DNA from: Limonium bicolor
Taxonomy: Eukaryota > Streptophyta > Magnoliopsida > Caryophyllales > Plumbaginaceae
DNA length: 64,000 nt
Assembly: GCA_023374045.1 (NCBI GenBank)
Contig: CM041777.1
Coordinates: 109,457,588 to 109,521,587, forward strand
Direction of reading: 5' to 3'
The position numbers and the translations under genes were made by a program. This document shows positions 12,332 through 23,684 of the stretch, piece by piece (position 1 is the stretch's first letter; every line of letters starts with the position of its first letter). The notes below the pieces were generated by a model that saw only the letters and a program-made list of their open reading frames with translations, had not been told where the DNA came from and made no database searches.

Positions 12332-15300
12332 ATGGAAAAATGTATTGAAGTTTTATACAAGACTAGACGACTCAAAGTTGATGCGCCATTTGATCCAGAC
12401 CGATACTCAACGATAGAGCTGGTTAATGATTGTTTAAACGTAATTACGGATACCGCAGGATTGCCAGAACCAAGATGTCCTATTTTCTTGTACAAGCACC
12501 CTAAAAGCAAGAAAAAAATTGAAATTGGGTCCGACAGGCAGCTGATGACAATGTTCAGTTTGTTTGAGGTGAAAAAGGTCATTGAGATTTTAGTGGAAGA
12601 GGGGTCGAAGGAGACTGAGCTATACTCGACTTACAAAAACTGGTTGGAAGATGCAGACAAAAGAGCTGAAATGGTGAGAGACAACCCAGATGATGGTGAT
12701 TCACCTGATGTCGGTGGTGAGTGGGAAGAGTTTGAGATGGATGGCCAAACAGTTATAATCCCTAATTCACCGCCACAAACACAACCCTCTCAGCCACCTC
12801 CCTCTCAGCCACCTCCCTCTCAGCCACCTCCCTCTCAGCCACCTCCCTCTCAGCCACCTCCAATACAGCCACCCCCAACACAGCCACCACCAAGACAGCC
12901 ACCTCTAACGCAGCCACCTCCTTCACAATCATCTCTACCTCAAACAGAAGCGAAGAAGAAGAAGAGGCCAAGAGGTCTCAATCTCATTCAAGGAGATGCC
13001 CCATTGGTTCCTCCTAGTACGGAGCAACCACCACATCAAAATGATGAAGCATTTAGTGGCTCCGTAGCTACTAATAGGACAGGTCCAACTACACAAACCT
13101 TGTCCAGTCCTAGAGTTGCATCAAATGACAATGTCATGGCGGGCACAAGGGTTTCTGGAAATTACAGTTTGCAGATTGTCCCAGTTGACAACGAAAAAAC
13201 ATCAAACCTGCAAAGTGAAGGAAACAATGACGAATTCACTGAGGAACAAAATCCTCACTTCTCTGTTGACTCTTGGGACATTAATTCTGACGAAGACAGA
13301 AATTTGAGCTTAAGTGAAGGGGATGAGTCAGATTCTGTTTTGAATGATGAAGGTGTTGACGTTGAAGAGGATGACCTAGACGCTTTACGCGAGGGTGAGT
13401 ACTTTTCTGGCGATGAGGAAGAAGGTGTCACGGGGATGAATCATACTTGAGAAATGGGAAGCCTTTTGAGATGCAGCCAGATGGCACCATCAAGTTAGAA
13501 CCTCACCAAATGTTCCTGAACAAGAAAATGTTTAGAGAAGTAATGCAAGATTACGCTGTCCAAGAAGGTATTGATTTGTACAAAGTGGCAAACGATCCGT
13601 GGAAGTATACTGTCAGATGTAACAACCTAGACACATGTGAGTGGCGGCTTCATGCTTCTATCTTGGCGGACAATGTCACTTTTATGATAAAAACCATCAA
13701 AGGAGAACATTCATGTTCAAGACTCTCAGAAAACCCTGCTGCTACTTCGAGTTGGATTAAGAGAAAGGTCTTACCTGAGCTAAGGGCAAATATGACTATG
13801 ACCCCAAATGCTATTCACCATTTCATTCTCGAAAAGTACGGCGTGCAAGCCAATTACATGAAATGCTTCAGAGCGAGGAAAGATGCGATGAAGTTGTTAC
13901 AGGGAAATCATGCTGAATCTTATGCCAATCTGCACCAATACACCAAAGTAATCCTTGAGAGGAACCCCGGGTCCATCGTAGACTTGAAGTATCAAGAATA
14001 CGAGAACGGTCCACCAACATTCAGCAAGCTATTCATTTGTTACAGAGCGATGAAGGATGGCTTTCTCAATGGTTGTAGGCCATTCATTGGTGTAGACGGT
14101 TGCCATTTGAAGGGGCCGTATGGTGGTGTTCTACTAAGCGCTGTTTCGCTTGATGGAAACAACGGCATTTTTCCTATAGCTTTTGCTATAGTGGCTAGTG
14201 AGACCACAGAAAGTTGGACCTACTTCTTCTGTAACTTGCGATTGATTGCAAATGAAGATGTGAGGAGGAGTTGGATCATCATTTCCGATCGACAAAAGGT
14301 AGTAACTCATATTGCATTATAAAGTTCTCAATCTTTGTTTATAGCGATGGTTTCTGATTTTTTAACAATGTATTCATGTCTTGTAATAGGGTGTTGAACC
14401 CGCACTGGATACTGTCATGCCCGAGGTTACCCGAAGGATATGTTGTCGACACTTGTATGCTAATTTCAAAAAGGATCATCCTGGTATTTTTAGTGTTCAA
14501 TTTATTTTGTGTTCTTGTTTAGCTTTTGGTAATATTTAGCGCATGTAACATAATTGGTATTTACTTATCAGGAGCTCTGCTGAGAAATTTGTTTTGGGAG
14601 GCGGCGCAATGTTACACTAATGCGGCGCTGAAGGATGTCCTTAAGAGGATTGAGGAAACATCCTTAGGTGCGTTTCGTTACCTAAGAGAAGTTGACTACA
14701 GCATGTGGATAAGGCTGCATATGCCGAAGGATGTCAAAGTTATAGAGACAACTTCCAACTTTATGGAATCTTTCAATAGCAAGTTGACTGGAATAAGGGG
14801 CAGTCCCATATTTGCATTTCTTGAGTCCCTTCGGCGTACATTGATGAAGAAGATCAACGAGAGAAGAGAATCGGTTAGAAAGCTGAGTGGGACGATAACA
14901 CCTTACGCGAAAAAGGTGTTATACAAAAACAAAAGCTGGTTGTCGATGTGGGCATACGGCAAGTAGTGCATTCGAGTTTGAAGTTACAGATGCTAACAGA
15001 CATTACATAGTGAATCTTAGAGACAAGCATTGCGACTGCATGGCTTGGGATCTGTCAGGAATACCTTGCAAGCATGCTTGTGCCATACTCAACTGGAAGA
15101 GAATGGACAAGGAGCAATTTGTTGATCCTTTCTTCTCCATTTCGAAGTATGCAGCCACCTATGAAGCTGCAATCTCCCCTATCCCGGATCCATCTTGTGG
15201 CCAGAACCAATTGGTTTGAAGATTTTGTCCCCTCCCTTCCTTAAGAAACTACCTGGCAGGCCAAAGAAAAACAGACGAAGAGAAGAAGGTGAACCTGGTC

Positions 15301-15551
15301 CAGCCACGAAAAGATCTACCCACATCACTTGTGGGAAATGCAAACAACGTGGCCACAACTCTAGGACATGTTCAGGCCAAACAAACAGAGGGCAAGGTCA
15401 AGGTACGGGTCTTTTACTTGCTGAGGAAGGTGGTGATGGGAATGGTGCGACAAGAGATATCCCACCAGCTAGGAAGAGAAAAGTAATGAAGCTGGCTCTT
15501 CTTCCAGGCCAAATCAAAGAAGGAAACAGAAGACTTGAGTTCGCAAGGTAG
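12332..15551 (+). pseudogene. MULE1 transposase (MuDR type), frameshifted
   Basis: Order of domains: an N-terminal region from Met at 12332; an acidic stretch; a Pro/Gln-rich tract (about 12770-12930) built from a 15-bp tandem unit encoding QPPPS; a basic KKKKRPR; a MuDR-type DNA-binding domain (about 13500-13740); and the MULE DDE catalytic domain with FIGVDGCHLKG (about 14090) and IIISDRQ (about 14280). These are followed by a SWIM zinc finger (CDC-x9-CKH, about 15030-15075) and a CCHC knuckle (C-x2-C-x4-H-x4-C, about 15330-15371). Introns are 14299-14389 and 14484-14571. Three single-base frame changes break it: near 13432 (a G missing in a GGGG run), near 14940, and near 15193 (a T missing). 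It is either recently dead or affected by consensus errors. Confidence 0.9.
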
Positions 15552-16426
15552 TTTCTGAGTTTTGATGGTTTTAAAATCTGCTTATTGTCATTTAGCATAA
15601 ATTGACCATCTGTTATTCTCTTCAATGTATTTCAGGAGCTATGCGCTTTTTGAAGAAGATCAACGATGTTTTGGTGTATTAAGATTGACTAGTTTAGACT
15701 AGTGACTGAGCTAGAAAGTTGATTATCTTGTATTTTGATGCTCTGCGTCAGCCAGAGGACATCCAAGTGGTTGTATTGTGACTTAGTTTGAAAGTTTTTT
15801 GGGTTGTGTTATGGGTTGGAAGTATGGTACAATCTGTAATTTCAAATTTCTCTGTTGCTTGAAACATGTGGCATTATGTATGTCTGTATGCTAATTTCAA
15901 TGCTATAACAGTAGCCCATTTCTTTATCAGATGTCCATTGTCATACAGAATTATGTTGCTTCTGTTAGATTTGCTTGAGTGATTGCTTCAGATTTTGAAG
16001 TGTGCTTTAGATTTCAAGAGAGCTTCAGTTCTGTTTGTTTGATTGATTGCTTGAGATTTCGAGGTCTGCAACAGATTTTAATTGCTTCACTACTTTTTGC
16101 TTGATTTACAGGTTCAAGTAATGTGTTTGGTTCAGATTCTAATTGCTATATCAGATTTTAATTGCTACATCAGATTTTTATTACTTCAGATTTTAATTGC
16201 TTGCTATATCAGATTCTTATTGTATTACCATGTTAACACTCAACAAAAAAGGCAATTGACACTTATAAAAAGAGTTATACTGAAGCATTGAGATTCTGAA
16301 TAAAAACATTTGTACTCATAAATATTGAAATGCGGTAATACATTATCCATGCATATAGCTTACATCAGCTCAACACCATAAACTAGGTTGCTACAGGTGT
16401 TATCAACAATTCAACCATCATCCGAA
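15552..16426. other. MULE1 interior, non-coding, with a short repeat
   Basis: This is probably the transposase 3' end and its untranslated region. At about 16070-16225 a short unit resembling CAGATTTTAATTGCT recurs about five times, with TATATCAGAT variants. No further domain is recognised. Confidence 0.5.
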
Positions 16427-16837
16427 TTACACTACCTTCAAGTACAACATTACAATAAACACAAGTATTACATATGACAATATAACAAGCTTGGTCTTCT
16501 CCGACTTCGAATCAACTATGTCTTTTTGAAGAATATGTTTCAGCGCTCGTACTTCGTCACTAAGCTTCGACATTTGCTCTAGTATGACCAACATATCACG
16601 ATTAGATCCACCAGATGTAACTTCTTCACCGTACAGATCAGGCCTCAGCAAATGGGAATTGAATTCCATTTCATACCACCACTTGAATATCCCATTAGGA
16701 CAATCACAACGGTAAAACAATTTTTGCTGATTGTCACTAGTAAGAGATACATAAAGTCGAGCGTTCTTATTACACTTGCACTTCACATTGTAGAATATGA
16801 AGCGGCTTTCACTCTTTCTGTTGCTGGATGAAGACAT
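16427..16837 (-). CDS. GRF-type zinc-finger protein with C-terminal membrane segment
   Basis: A 136-residue protein read from the Met at 16837; an in-frame Met ten codons upstream is possible. Near the N-terminus is a Ser-rich start, then VKCKCNKNARLYVSLTSDN and FYRCDCPNGIFKWW. The paired CxC and C-x-C cysteines followed by F-K-W resemble the GRF zinc finger, a small nucleic-acid-binding module. Next comes a heptad-like stretch (LEQMSKLSDEVRALKHIL), probably a coiled coil. The last 20 residues (LVILSYVILVFIVMLYLKVV) are a strong membrane anchor. It lies inside MULE1, convergent with the transposase and next to the right inverted repeat, where MuDR carries mudrB. Its role is unknown. The frame is intact, unlike the transposase. 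GRF assignment is by eye. Confidence 0.7.
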   Translation of the reverse strand: MSSSSNRKSESRFIFYNVKCKCNKNARLYVSLTSDNQQKLFYRCDCPNGIFKWWYEMEFNSHLLRPDLYGEEVTSGGSNRDMLVILEQMSKLSDEVRALKHILQKDIVDSKSEKTKLVILSYVILVFIVMLYLKVV

Positions 16838-16949
16838 AGAATATAAAGCTACCTGGTTAAAAGGCATCAGTTACATATCAATTGTGTAATGAACAGTTTG
16901 GTAAAAATGACATGTTTGAGCTCAGATTAGGGATTTGCCCCATCATCAT

Positions 16950-17470
16950 AGCTACTTTTTTGGTATTAGCAAATCAATGACTAACAGAATCTGTGGAGCA
17001 ATTCCAGATTGAGTTCGCAATGGGTAGGAGCAATGATGGTTTTCAAATATGATTGAACACAAATATAGCCCAACACAATTGAAACCATTATCACTTCAAC
17101 AACCCAAACAGAACAAAATCTGGTACCGCTTCAACACAAATTCAACTCAAAGTTAATGACAATACCAAAAAAAAGGGGCACACAATCTGGTATAATGAAC
17201 GGTTTGATAAAAGTGGCCCATCATCAAAGCAACTTTTCATGGTATTAGCAAATCAATGACTAACAGAATCTGTGGAGCAATTCCAGATTGAGTTCACAAG
17301 GGTAGGAGCAATGATTGTTTGAAAATATGCATGAACACAAAAATGGCCCAACAAAATTACAAACATTATCGCTTCAACAACCCTTCAGTTCACACAATCT
17401 GGTGCCTCTTAAATTCAGTTCAAAGATCATGCCAATACCAACAAAAAAAAGGGGCACACAATCAGGAACC
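16950..17470 (+). repeat. Tandem duplication of about 279 bp inside MULE1
   Basis: The block containing AGCAAATCAATGACTAACAG occurs at 16968 and again at 17247. In both, the same order of landmarks follows (GGAGCAATTCCAGATTGAGT, GGGGCACACAATC). It lies just upstream of the minus-strand zinc-finger gene and overlaps the inner edge of the right inverted repeat, so it may be part of that gene's promoter. Confidence 0.75.
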
Positions 17471-18386
17471 ACTTCAACACAATAAACCACCAGATACCAT
17501 GTGATTGAATCGCCCAGTGGATTCAAAGAACATCAGATGACTAAAAGATACCACGAGCAACAACAATGAGTGGCTACAATATAACCACCAGATTCCAGGC
17601 GACAATTTCAGAACATACAAACAGAAAATAACACAGCCAAGCATTCACAGATGGCTCGAACGATGGAGTTCGACAGTGAGAGCAGAGAAGCAGCCAAATA
17701 AATGGTGCCATCTGGGTCGACCAAAGAATCGTAGCAGAGACCCGCTAACAGGATCGACGAAATCAGGGACAAATCAATTCCAGACAGTGGAGTCCGATTC
17801 CTCGAAGAGGAAGAAGGGGGAAGAAGGAGGAACCCTAGCAGTGGAGTCGTCGCAACAATGGAGTTCGACATAACAGAAGAGAAGCAAACAAATAAATGGT
17901 GCCAGATGGGTCGACCAAAGAACCCTAGCAGTGGAGTCGGGAGCACAATGGAGTTCGACTCGCAGAGCAGAGAACAGAGGATTTAAAATGGTAGCAGATG
18001 GGTCGACCAAAGAAGCGTACCAGAGGGTCGATTCAAGCCAGTGGAGTCGGATTCCCCGAAGAGGAGGAAGGGGGAAGACGGAGGAAGCGTAGCAGTGGAG
18101 TCGAGTTTGAAAAAGAGGAGCAACCAGGGAGAATGAGGAACCCTAGAGTGCAAAATGGATTTGGAGTACTTGAAATTAGTGATGTGGATGCCACATAACC
18201 ATTGACATGTCAGCTTAATACATGGCCACTTAAAATGCTACATGTGGCAACAACAAACGGAAATCAAAGAATGGGTAACAACTTAAAACGGTGGAAAGTA
18301 TGTGGGTGGTAAATTTAATTTTGCAAACTTCGTGGGTGGTTTTTGTAAATATGCCAAACCAGATGGGTGGTAAGTGTAATTTTCCC
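17412..18386 (-). repeat. Right terminal inverted repeat of MULE1
   Basis: Inverse complement of 11325-12292. It shares GTCGACC boxes, the CCATTGACATGTCAGCTTAA region and the outer GTGGTAAGTGTAATTTTCCC. Lengths are similar, with several small indels. Open frames within it on both strands mirror those of the left repeat and are not genes. Confidence 0.85.
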
Positions 18387-19475
18387 TAAAATAAAATATA
18401 ATAAAAGTGGATAGATGAATACAAATAAATAAAATAAAATAATTAAATAGAATTAAACAAAACAAAATAAGATAGTTAAAATAAGTGAATAAACAAAAGG
18501 GGACGACCTTGAAACTGACTGTCGATGGAAATTCATTTACGAAGAATTGTGTGTTTTTTTTTCTGAATGTTTTGAAAAAGATTATAAAATGATGGTTTCG
18601 TCTTAGCACGCACGTTAATATGTTTGAAAAAGAAAGGCGACGACCCCTCTTATTATTTTGGAATTTACTTTATGGGGTGAGAATTTTGGTGTCTACAAGG
18701 GGTATTTCACTAAACCTTTGGATGGCTGGTTTAGCTGTCTTGTAGCGCGCTATGTAGGATATCCTTCTGTTTCACGGGTGATGTTCCCCGTTCTGTTCAC
18801 AAGTGTTCCACCTGTTCTGTTTACGAGTGAGGTTTCCTCGTTCTGTTCACGAGTTGTTTACTCGTTTTGTCTGTATGTGTGATCAACTAGTGTCCCCCTC
18901 GGTTTTCTGAATCAGTTTGCTAACTTGTTTAGTCCCTTTCATTTTGGACTTCTGCTTCTGATTTATGACATGGTTTCCTTCTGTCTTATTCTGATTTGAT
19001 AATATTCTATGAATGTTTTGAGCATGCTGGTTGATGAAGTTAGTCATCTACTGGGCATAGTTGTGCTCATTCCCCTACTTATTCTAACATTGCAATTGAT
19101 CAGCGAGGATCACTTTGTTCAGCTCTGGAGTTTAGTAATGAATTATTCAATTCTTTGGGATATTTGTATTTGACTTGTAGCCTTTGGGCTCTGAAGTTAG
19201 CTTTCGCTTTTGTTATTTGCTTGTGGGTTTTGTATTAACTTTTGGGATGTTTCAACGTCACTTTGACTATACTTTTATATAAGTATTCTGTTTTGGGCCT
19301 TTATTTTGTTGTTTGCGTTCGATAATTAGAGCCTTGCGTTATTATGTAATAATACGCTGCGTGTAATACCCCTAACTCCTAGGCCAGTGTTTAGGGTGTT
19401 ACAAATAACACTTCTCAAAAAATATTTATGAAATTAGTAGTATGCACTTTTGAACTTCCTAAAAGTTACTTTTTA
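18387..19475 (-). other. Possible partial LTR end; otherwise no gene
   Basis: On the minus strand, TGTAACACCCTAAACACTGG starts at 19403. This resembles the start of LTRs of Ty3-type plant retrotransposons. I could not find the other end or a target duplication. A short repeated motif (CTGTTCACGAG variants) lies at 18790-18860. Confidence 0.3.
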
Positions 19476-20820
19476 GGGAAATTTCATGAAATACCACTAT
19501 TTTTAGAAAATTCATGAAATGTCCCTAAAAAAAGGGGAAAGTCAGAACATGTCACTATATTTTTTTAAAAATTCATGAAATGCCACTCGCACTGACTGAC
19601 ATTAACTTTCTGTCAAATTTTTGAAAAAAAGACCTTTTTGCCCTTAAACGATCATTCACTGTTCAGCGACTATATTTTGACTTCAACGGTGAAAATTTCA
19701 TGAAATGCCCTAATGGCAAAGTTCACAAAATGCCCATGTTATGAAAAAGGGTTTTTTTTTGTTTCTAACGGTTAGTTCTTCATGCAGATGTCCTTTTGAG
19801 TTATACAAACTCATTTTAAGCCTATAAAATGCCCATTTCTCTGCCATACTCACCCATAGCACATCAATCATGTATTCACCCACTTACACAACCATAACAG
19901 ATGAAAAATTCAGACGATACATTACAAGTGTAGAGTTCCGGCTACTCTTAATGTTTCACACAACTAAAAATCAGCGGGACAAACTTACGATAATTACTAG
20001 AGTTGTGGATTCGTCCAATGATGGGCACCAGTTATGGAAATCGGTATGATCCCCGTTTAACTTCTCAATTTGTGACTATTACACACACAATTCCCACACA
20101 CCAATTATCCACTACAAGACCCGTTGTTTATCAAGAGAGGGGACTACATAATCGGGAATGTCATGCATGATATCAACAGCCTTAGGCAAGAGATGAAGAA
20201 GGTACAGGAGGAAATGAAAGAACCATCAAGTAGTGGTGTATTAGAACTGTCTTAGTACTAGTTGTTGAGTATGTATCTGTAAAAATAATGCATATATTAA
20301 TTCAGATCATATGTTTGAGTTACAACATCTTGCTCATTGCTGTACACAGCAGTCAAAAGTTCTCAAAATATGCTATCTATTATGGTTGTATAAGTGGGGG
20401 TATGCATGATTGATGTGCTATGGGTGAGTATAGCAGAGAAATGGACATTTTATAGGCTTACAATGAGCTTTTATAGCTCAAAAGGGCTTCTACAAGGAGA
20501 ATAGCCGTTGGAAAAACAAAAAAAAATAGTCATTTTTTTGTAATAGGGGCATTTCATGAACTTTGCCATAAGGGCATTCATGAAATTTCCGCTAATTTGT
20601 GAAAATTTGTCGTTTGAAGTCAAAATATAGTCGTTTGAACAGTGTGAAATGACCGTTTAAGGGCAAAATGGTCTTCTTTCGGACTTCTAACGGAAAGTTA
20701 AAGTTCGTTAGTTAGTGGCATTCATGGACTTTTGGAAAATATAGTGGCATTAGTGAATCTTTTTTTAAGGTGCATTTCATGAATTTGCCAAAAATATAGT
20801 GACATTTCATGAAATTTTCC
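19476..20820. mobile_element. Small Mutator-like element
   Basis: It begins GGGAAATTTCATGAAATACC and ends with the inverse complement CATTTCATGAAATTTTCC. The inverted repeats extend about 400 bp (19476-19885 and 20395-20820) with mismatches. Flanking 9-mers TACTTTTTA (19467-19475) and AACTTTTTA (20821-20829) match at 8 of 9 positions, as expected for a Mutator-type duplication. The 500-bp core holds the remnant described next. Confidence 0.8.
19900..20255 (+). pseudogene. Remnant resembling a GRF-zinc-finger/coiled-coil gene
   Basis: The first part translates to KCRVPATLNVSHTTKNQ, read across a one-base frame change near 19962. This resembles the start of a GRF zinc finger. GHQLWKS and a GT donor follow at about 20043. 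After a plausible intron (acceptor before 20120), DPLFIKRGDY leads into a charged helical tail rich in Lys and Glu (IN-S-LRQEMKKVQEEMKE) that ends at the stop at 20255. The layout parallels the minus-strand gene of MULE1 but lacks the membrane anchor. Similarity is suggestive only. Confidence 0.35.
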
Positions 20821-20829
20821 AACTTTTTA

Positions 20830-21425
20830 TTTCAGAAATTGTTTAGATGGTTTGTGAGAAGGATAAAAAAACTACAATGTCGAAGACACAACACAAAAAA
20901 GGTGACACTGTTAGCAAGAGAGATAATGGATTTGTACAGGATGAGAACACAACAAAGTTCACTCATTTATGATATGTTTGATTAAGCATATTTATGGTTA
21001 TTTTGGTTCTGGTTGTTTTATAAGCGACAATATGTTATTGAATGTGAAATTAGGACCCGTGTGGGACCTAGACAGGGACCACCACTTTATTATGAAAATA
21101 TGTCATCAAACATGCCATAAAAATGTCACACAAAAAAGAAGCCTTACCGATTTTCTTACTTCACTAGCAATTGATTCTTCACCACTTAGAGATTTCCCAC
21201 TGAAAATTTCAGCAGGTAGAGTTTGAGGAAAAATCTTCTTCATTCATAGATTTGCATCTGTCCTACAAGCGTTCTATCAGTGGAAGTAGTAAGAAATCCT
21301 AATAAGGAAGTGTTTATTTGTGATGAAGAAGATGACACAATCTTGGTGACCGAGATGGATGGAAAATTAAATGTAGTTTCCAGAGATTTTGGAAGTAAAA
21401 GGTTGTGACAACTACTTGCCCCCAG
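20830..21425. other. Unidentified sequence, short exon-like stretch
   Basis: Mostly uncharacterised. An open stretch at about 21279-21410 (plus strand) encodes VFICDEEDDTILVTEMDGK and continues to a TGA. It reads like a protein fragment, but I cannot assign it. Confidence 0.3.
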
Positions 21426-22054
21426 GTAAGGCTGTTAATTTTGACCCAAAATGAAGACTCGGCCCAACATCGACCCCTAAATTACGATTTTTGGTCGATT
21501 TAATATTTATGTCCTATTTGGGTTACCCATTATTTTCTTAGCTTGAATATGGGTTAATGGTTCTTACCCAAACTTGACTCATGGTCTTTAATCTATTGAA
21601 AAAAATAGAAGATATATATGTATATGCTAACATGTCACTTCATGACTTTTTATATTTTTGAAAATATTAGTTAAAAAACACAATCAAGACTTTGTTTTGC
21701 TCAATCAACAATTAGATAAGTATGTTTTTTCAAGACCATCAACATTTTAGTATACAAATCGGGTTGTGGAGAATGTAGACCTTGTAGTTACTAGTTACTC
21801 TTAATAAATTTAATAAACATCTGATTAAAGATGTAATTTATTTGTATTAAAAATGAAAAATATTGAGAAAAATGTATTTAGAAAATTTTGGGTTATGCGG
21901 GTCGGGTTTGGGTTGACTAGTTTTAAATGGGTCGGGTTAAGGTTGAAGTTCTTTTACTCAATTATTTTTAGGTTGGATTTTGGTTAATAAATTTCTATAC
22001 GAGTTGGGTATGGATTAACCTCAATCTAGCCCATCAACCTGAATTGTCATCCCT
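21426..22054. mobile_element. hAT-like non-autonomous element
   Basis: Flanked by GCCCCCAG (21418-21425) and GCCCCTAG (22055-22062), an 8-bp duplication with one change. The right terminus reads AGGGATGACAATT on the opposite strand, and the left is AAGGCTGTTAATT. Internal GGGTTGAC/GGGTCGGG motifs are shared with the element at 45638-46199. Non-coding. Confidence 0.7.
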
Positions 22055-22161
22055 GCCCCTAGATTGGTTGTTAATCAGTGACATTCATTCTTGTTCCACG
22101 TAGATAGACATGGGGAACTAGTTTCATATATGGAGCTTTGGAGGTCACGTTTTACTACGCA

Positions 22162-23681
22162 CACTAGTACAAAATAGACCTATCGCAGCGGTTGTTTTGG
22201 GTCTATTGCAGCGGTTCTAGAACCGCTGCGATGAGGTGCGCTGCGATAGGGTCTCGACCTATCTCAGCGGTTTTTGAACCGCTGCAGTAGGTTACCTATG
22301 GCAGCGATTCCTAGCTAACAACCGCTGCCATAGGTGGGCTTCTGGGAAAAAAACAAGCCTATGGCAGCGGTTCCTAGCTAACAACCGCTGCCATAGGTGC
22401 CGCTGCCATAGGTGGGCTTCTGAAAAAAAAACAAGCCTATTGCAGCGGTTGTTAGCTAGGAACCGCTGCCATAGGTATTTTTTTTAAAAAAAAAAAAATC
22501 TGCTTCATCTTCTTCCTCGCGCAGCCATTCACCAGTTCAGAATCGGCGTAAAATATGTTCCTTTTTTCACCAGATCAAGTTGCAAAATTACCGTGAGGCG
22601 CACAACATGTTCCTTGTTCTCCAAACCTGTTGCAAAATTACCGTGAGATGAGAATACAGGGGTGCAACCCTTGTTCCTCGTCCACCAACCAGATTTGCAA
22701 AATTACAGTAAAAGAGGTGTAGATATGAGAAGAGAAAGAGGCACATAGCATATATGTTCTTGTTCGCCAGTTAGGGTTGCAAAATTACCGCGTGAGAATA
22801 TTAATGGAGGCGCAGAGCATCTTGTTCTCAGTTAGGGTTACAAAATTACCGAAGTAAAGATAAGTTCGAGCACCTTACCATGAGGGAAGAGAAGAAGAAT
22901 AAATGAGTGAAAGAAGAAGAGAGCACAGAGCATGCGTACCATGTTCGCCATCGACCGTGAGTGAAGAGAAGAAGAGAGCGCAGAGTTGTTCCTTGTTCGC
23001 CGCGGCCAGAAGTAGGAGAGCGCAGAGCATAATTAACGTCAGTTAACAGAGGAGAAACTTTTATATTAAAACAAAAAGTCTATTGCAGCGGTTCCTAGTA
23101 ACAACCGCTGCAATAGGCTAAAAAAACTGGGAAAGTGAAATTTTTGAAAAAAATAAGCGGGAATTTTTTTTTTGAAAAAATCGACCTACCTATTGCAGCG
23201 GTTCCTAGCTAACAACCGCTGCAATAGGCTTAAAATAAAGCGGGATAGTGAAATTTTTTAAAAGTATAAGTGGGATTTTTTTTTAAAAAAAAATTGACCT
23301 ACCTATTGCAGCGGTTCCTAGCTAACAACCGCTGCAATAGGCTTAAAAAAAGCGGGATAGTGAATTTTTTTAAAAAAATAAGCGGGATTTTTTTAAAAAA
23401 AAATCGACCTACCTACTGCAGCGGTTCCTATTAACAACCGCTGCAATAGACTTTTAAAAACGCGGGATAGTGAAATTTTTAAAAGAATAAGCGGGATTTT
23501 TTTTTTTTGAAAAAATCGACCTACCTACCGCAGTGCCCCTATTACAGCGGTTGTAAGAGGAACCACTGCAATAGGACGTTTTAAAATTTTCGCGTCACCT
23601 ACCGCAGCGGTTCCTATTGCAGCGATTCCTCTTACAACCGCTGCAATAGGGGCGCTACGGTAGGTCTGTTTTGTACTAGTG
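22162..23681. mobile_element. CACTA derivative, 1.5 kb (CACTA1)
   Basis: The termini CACTAGTACAAAATAGACC and GGTCTGTTTTGTACTAGTG are inverted repeats starting with CACTA. The target duplication is GCA (22159-22161, 23682-23684). Both ends carry many subterminal copies of a palindrome made of CCTATTGCAGCGGTT and AACCGCTGCAATAGG around TCCTAGCTAACA. The core (22500-23040) has five copies of TTGCAAAATTACC-like units. It has no transposase and must depend on proteins supplied in trans. Confidence 0.9.
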
Positions 23682-23684
23682 GCA

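Larger units (their letters stand above)
11325..18386 (+). mobile_element. Mutator-like element with long TIRs (MULE1)
   Basis: The element begins GGGAAAATTACACTTACCAC and ends with the inverse complement, GTGGTAAGTGTAATTTTCCC. The inverted repeats extend about 970 bp on each side (11325-12292 and 17412-18386). Between them lie a Mutator-type transposase on the plus strand and a small convergent zinc-finger gene on the minus strand, the two-gene layout also known from maize MuDR. I could not find a clean 9-bp target duplication (flanks TTGAAAATA and TAAAATAAA). The transposase carries several frameshifts, so the unit is probably not autonomous as read. Confidence 0.9.

Noticed and set aside
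12220..12582. 120-codon minus-strand frame
   Set aside because: It is antisense to the better supported transposase N-terminus and has no recognisable motif.
18387..19403. Complete solo LTR ending TGTAACACCC on the minus strand
   Set aside because: Only one end can be recognised; no matching 5-bp duplication or opposite terminus was found, so only a tentative partial call was kept.
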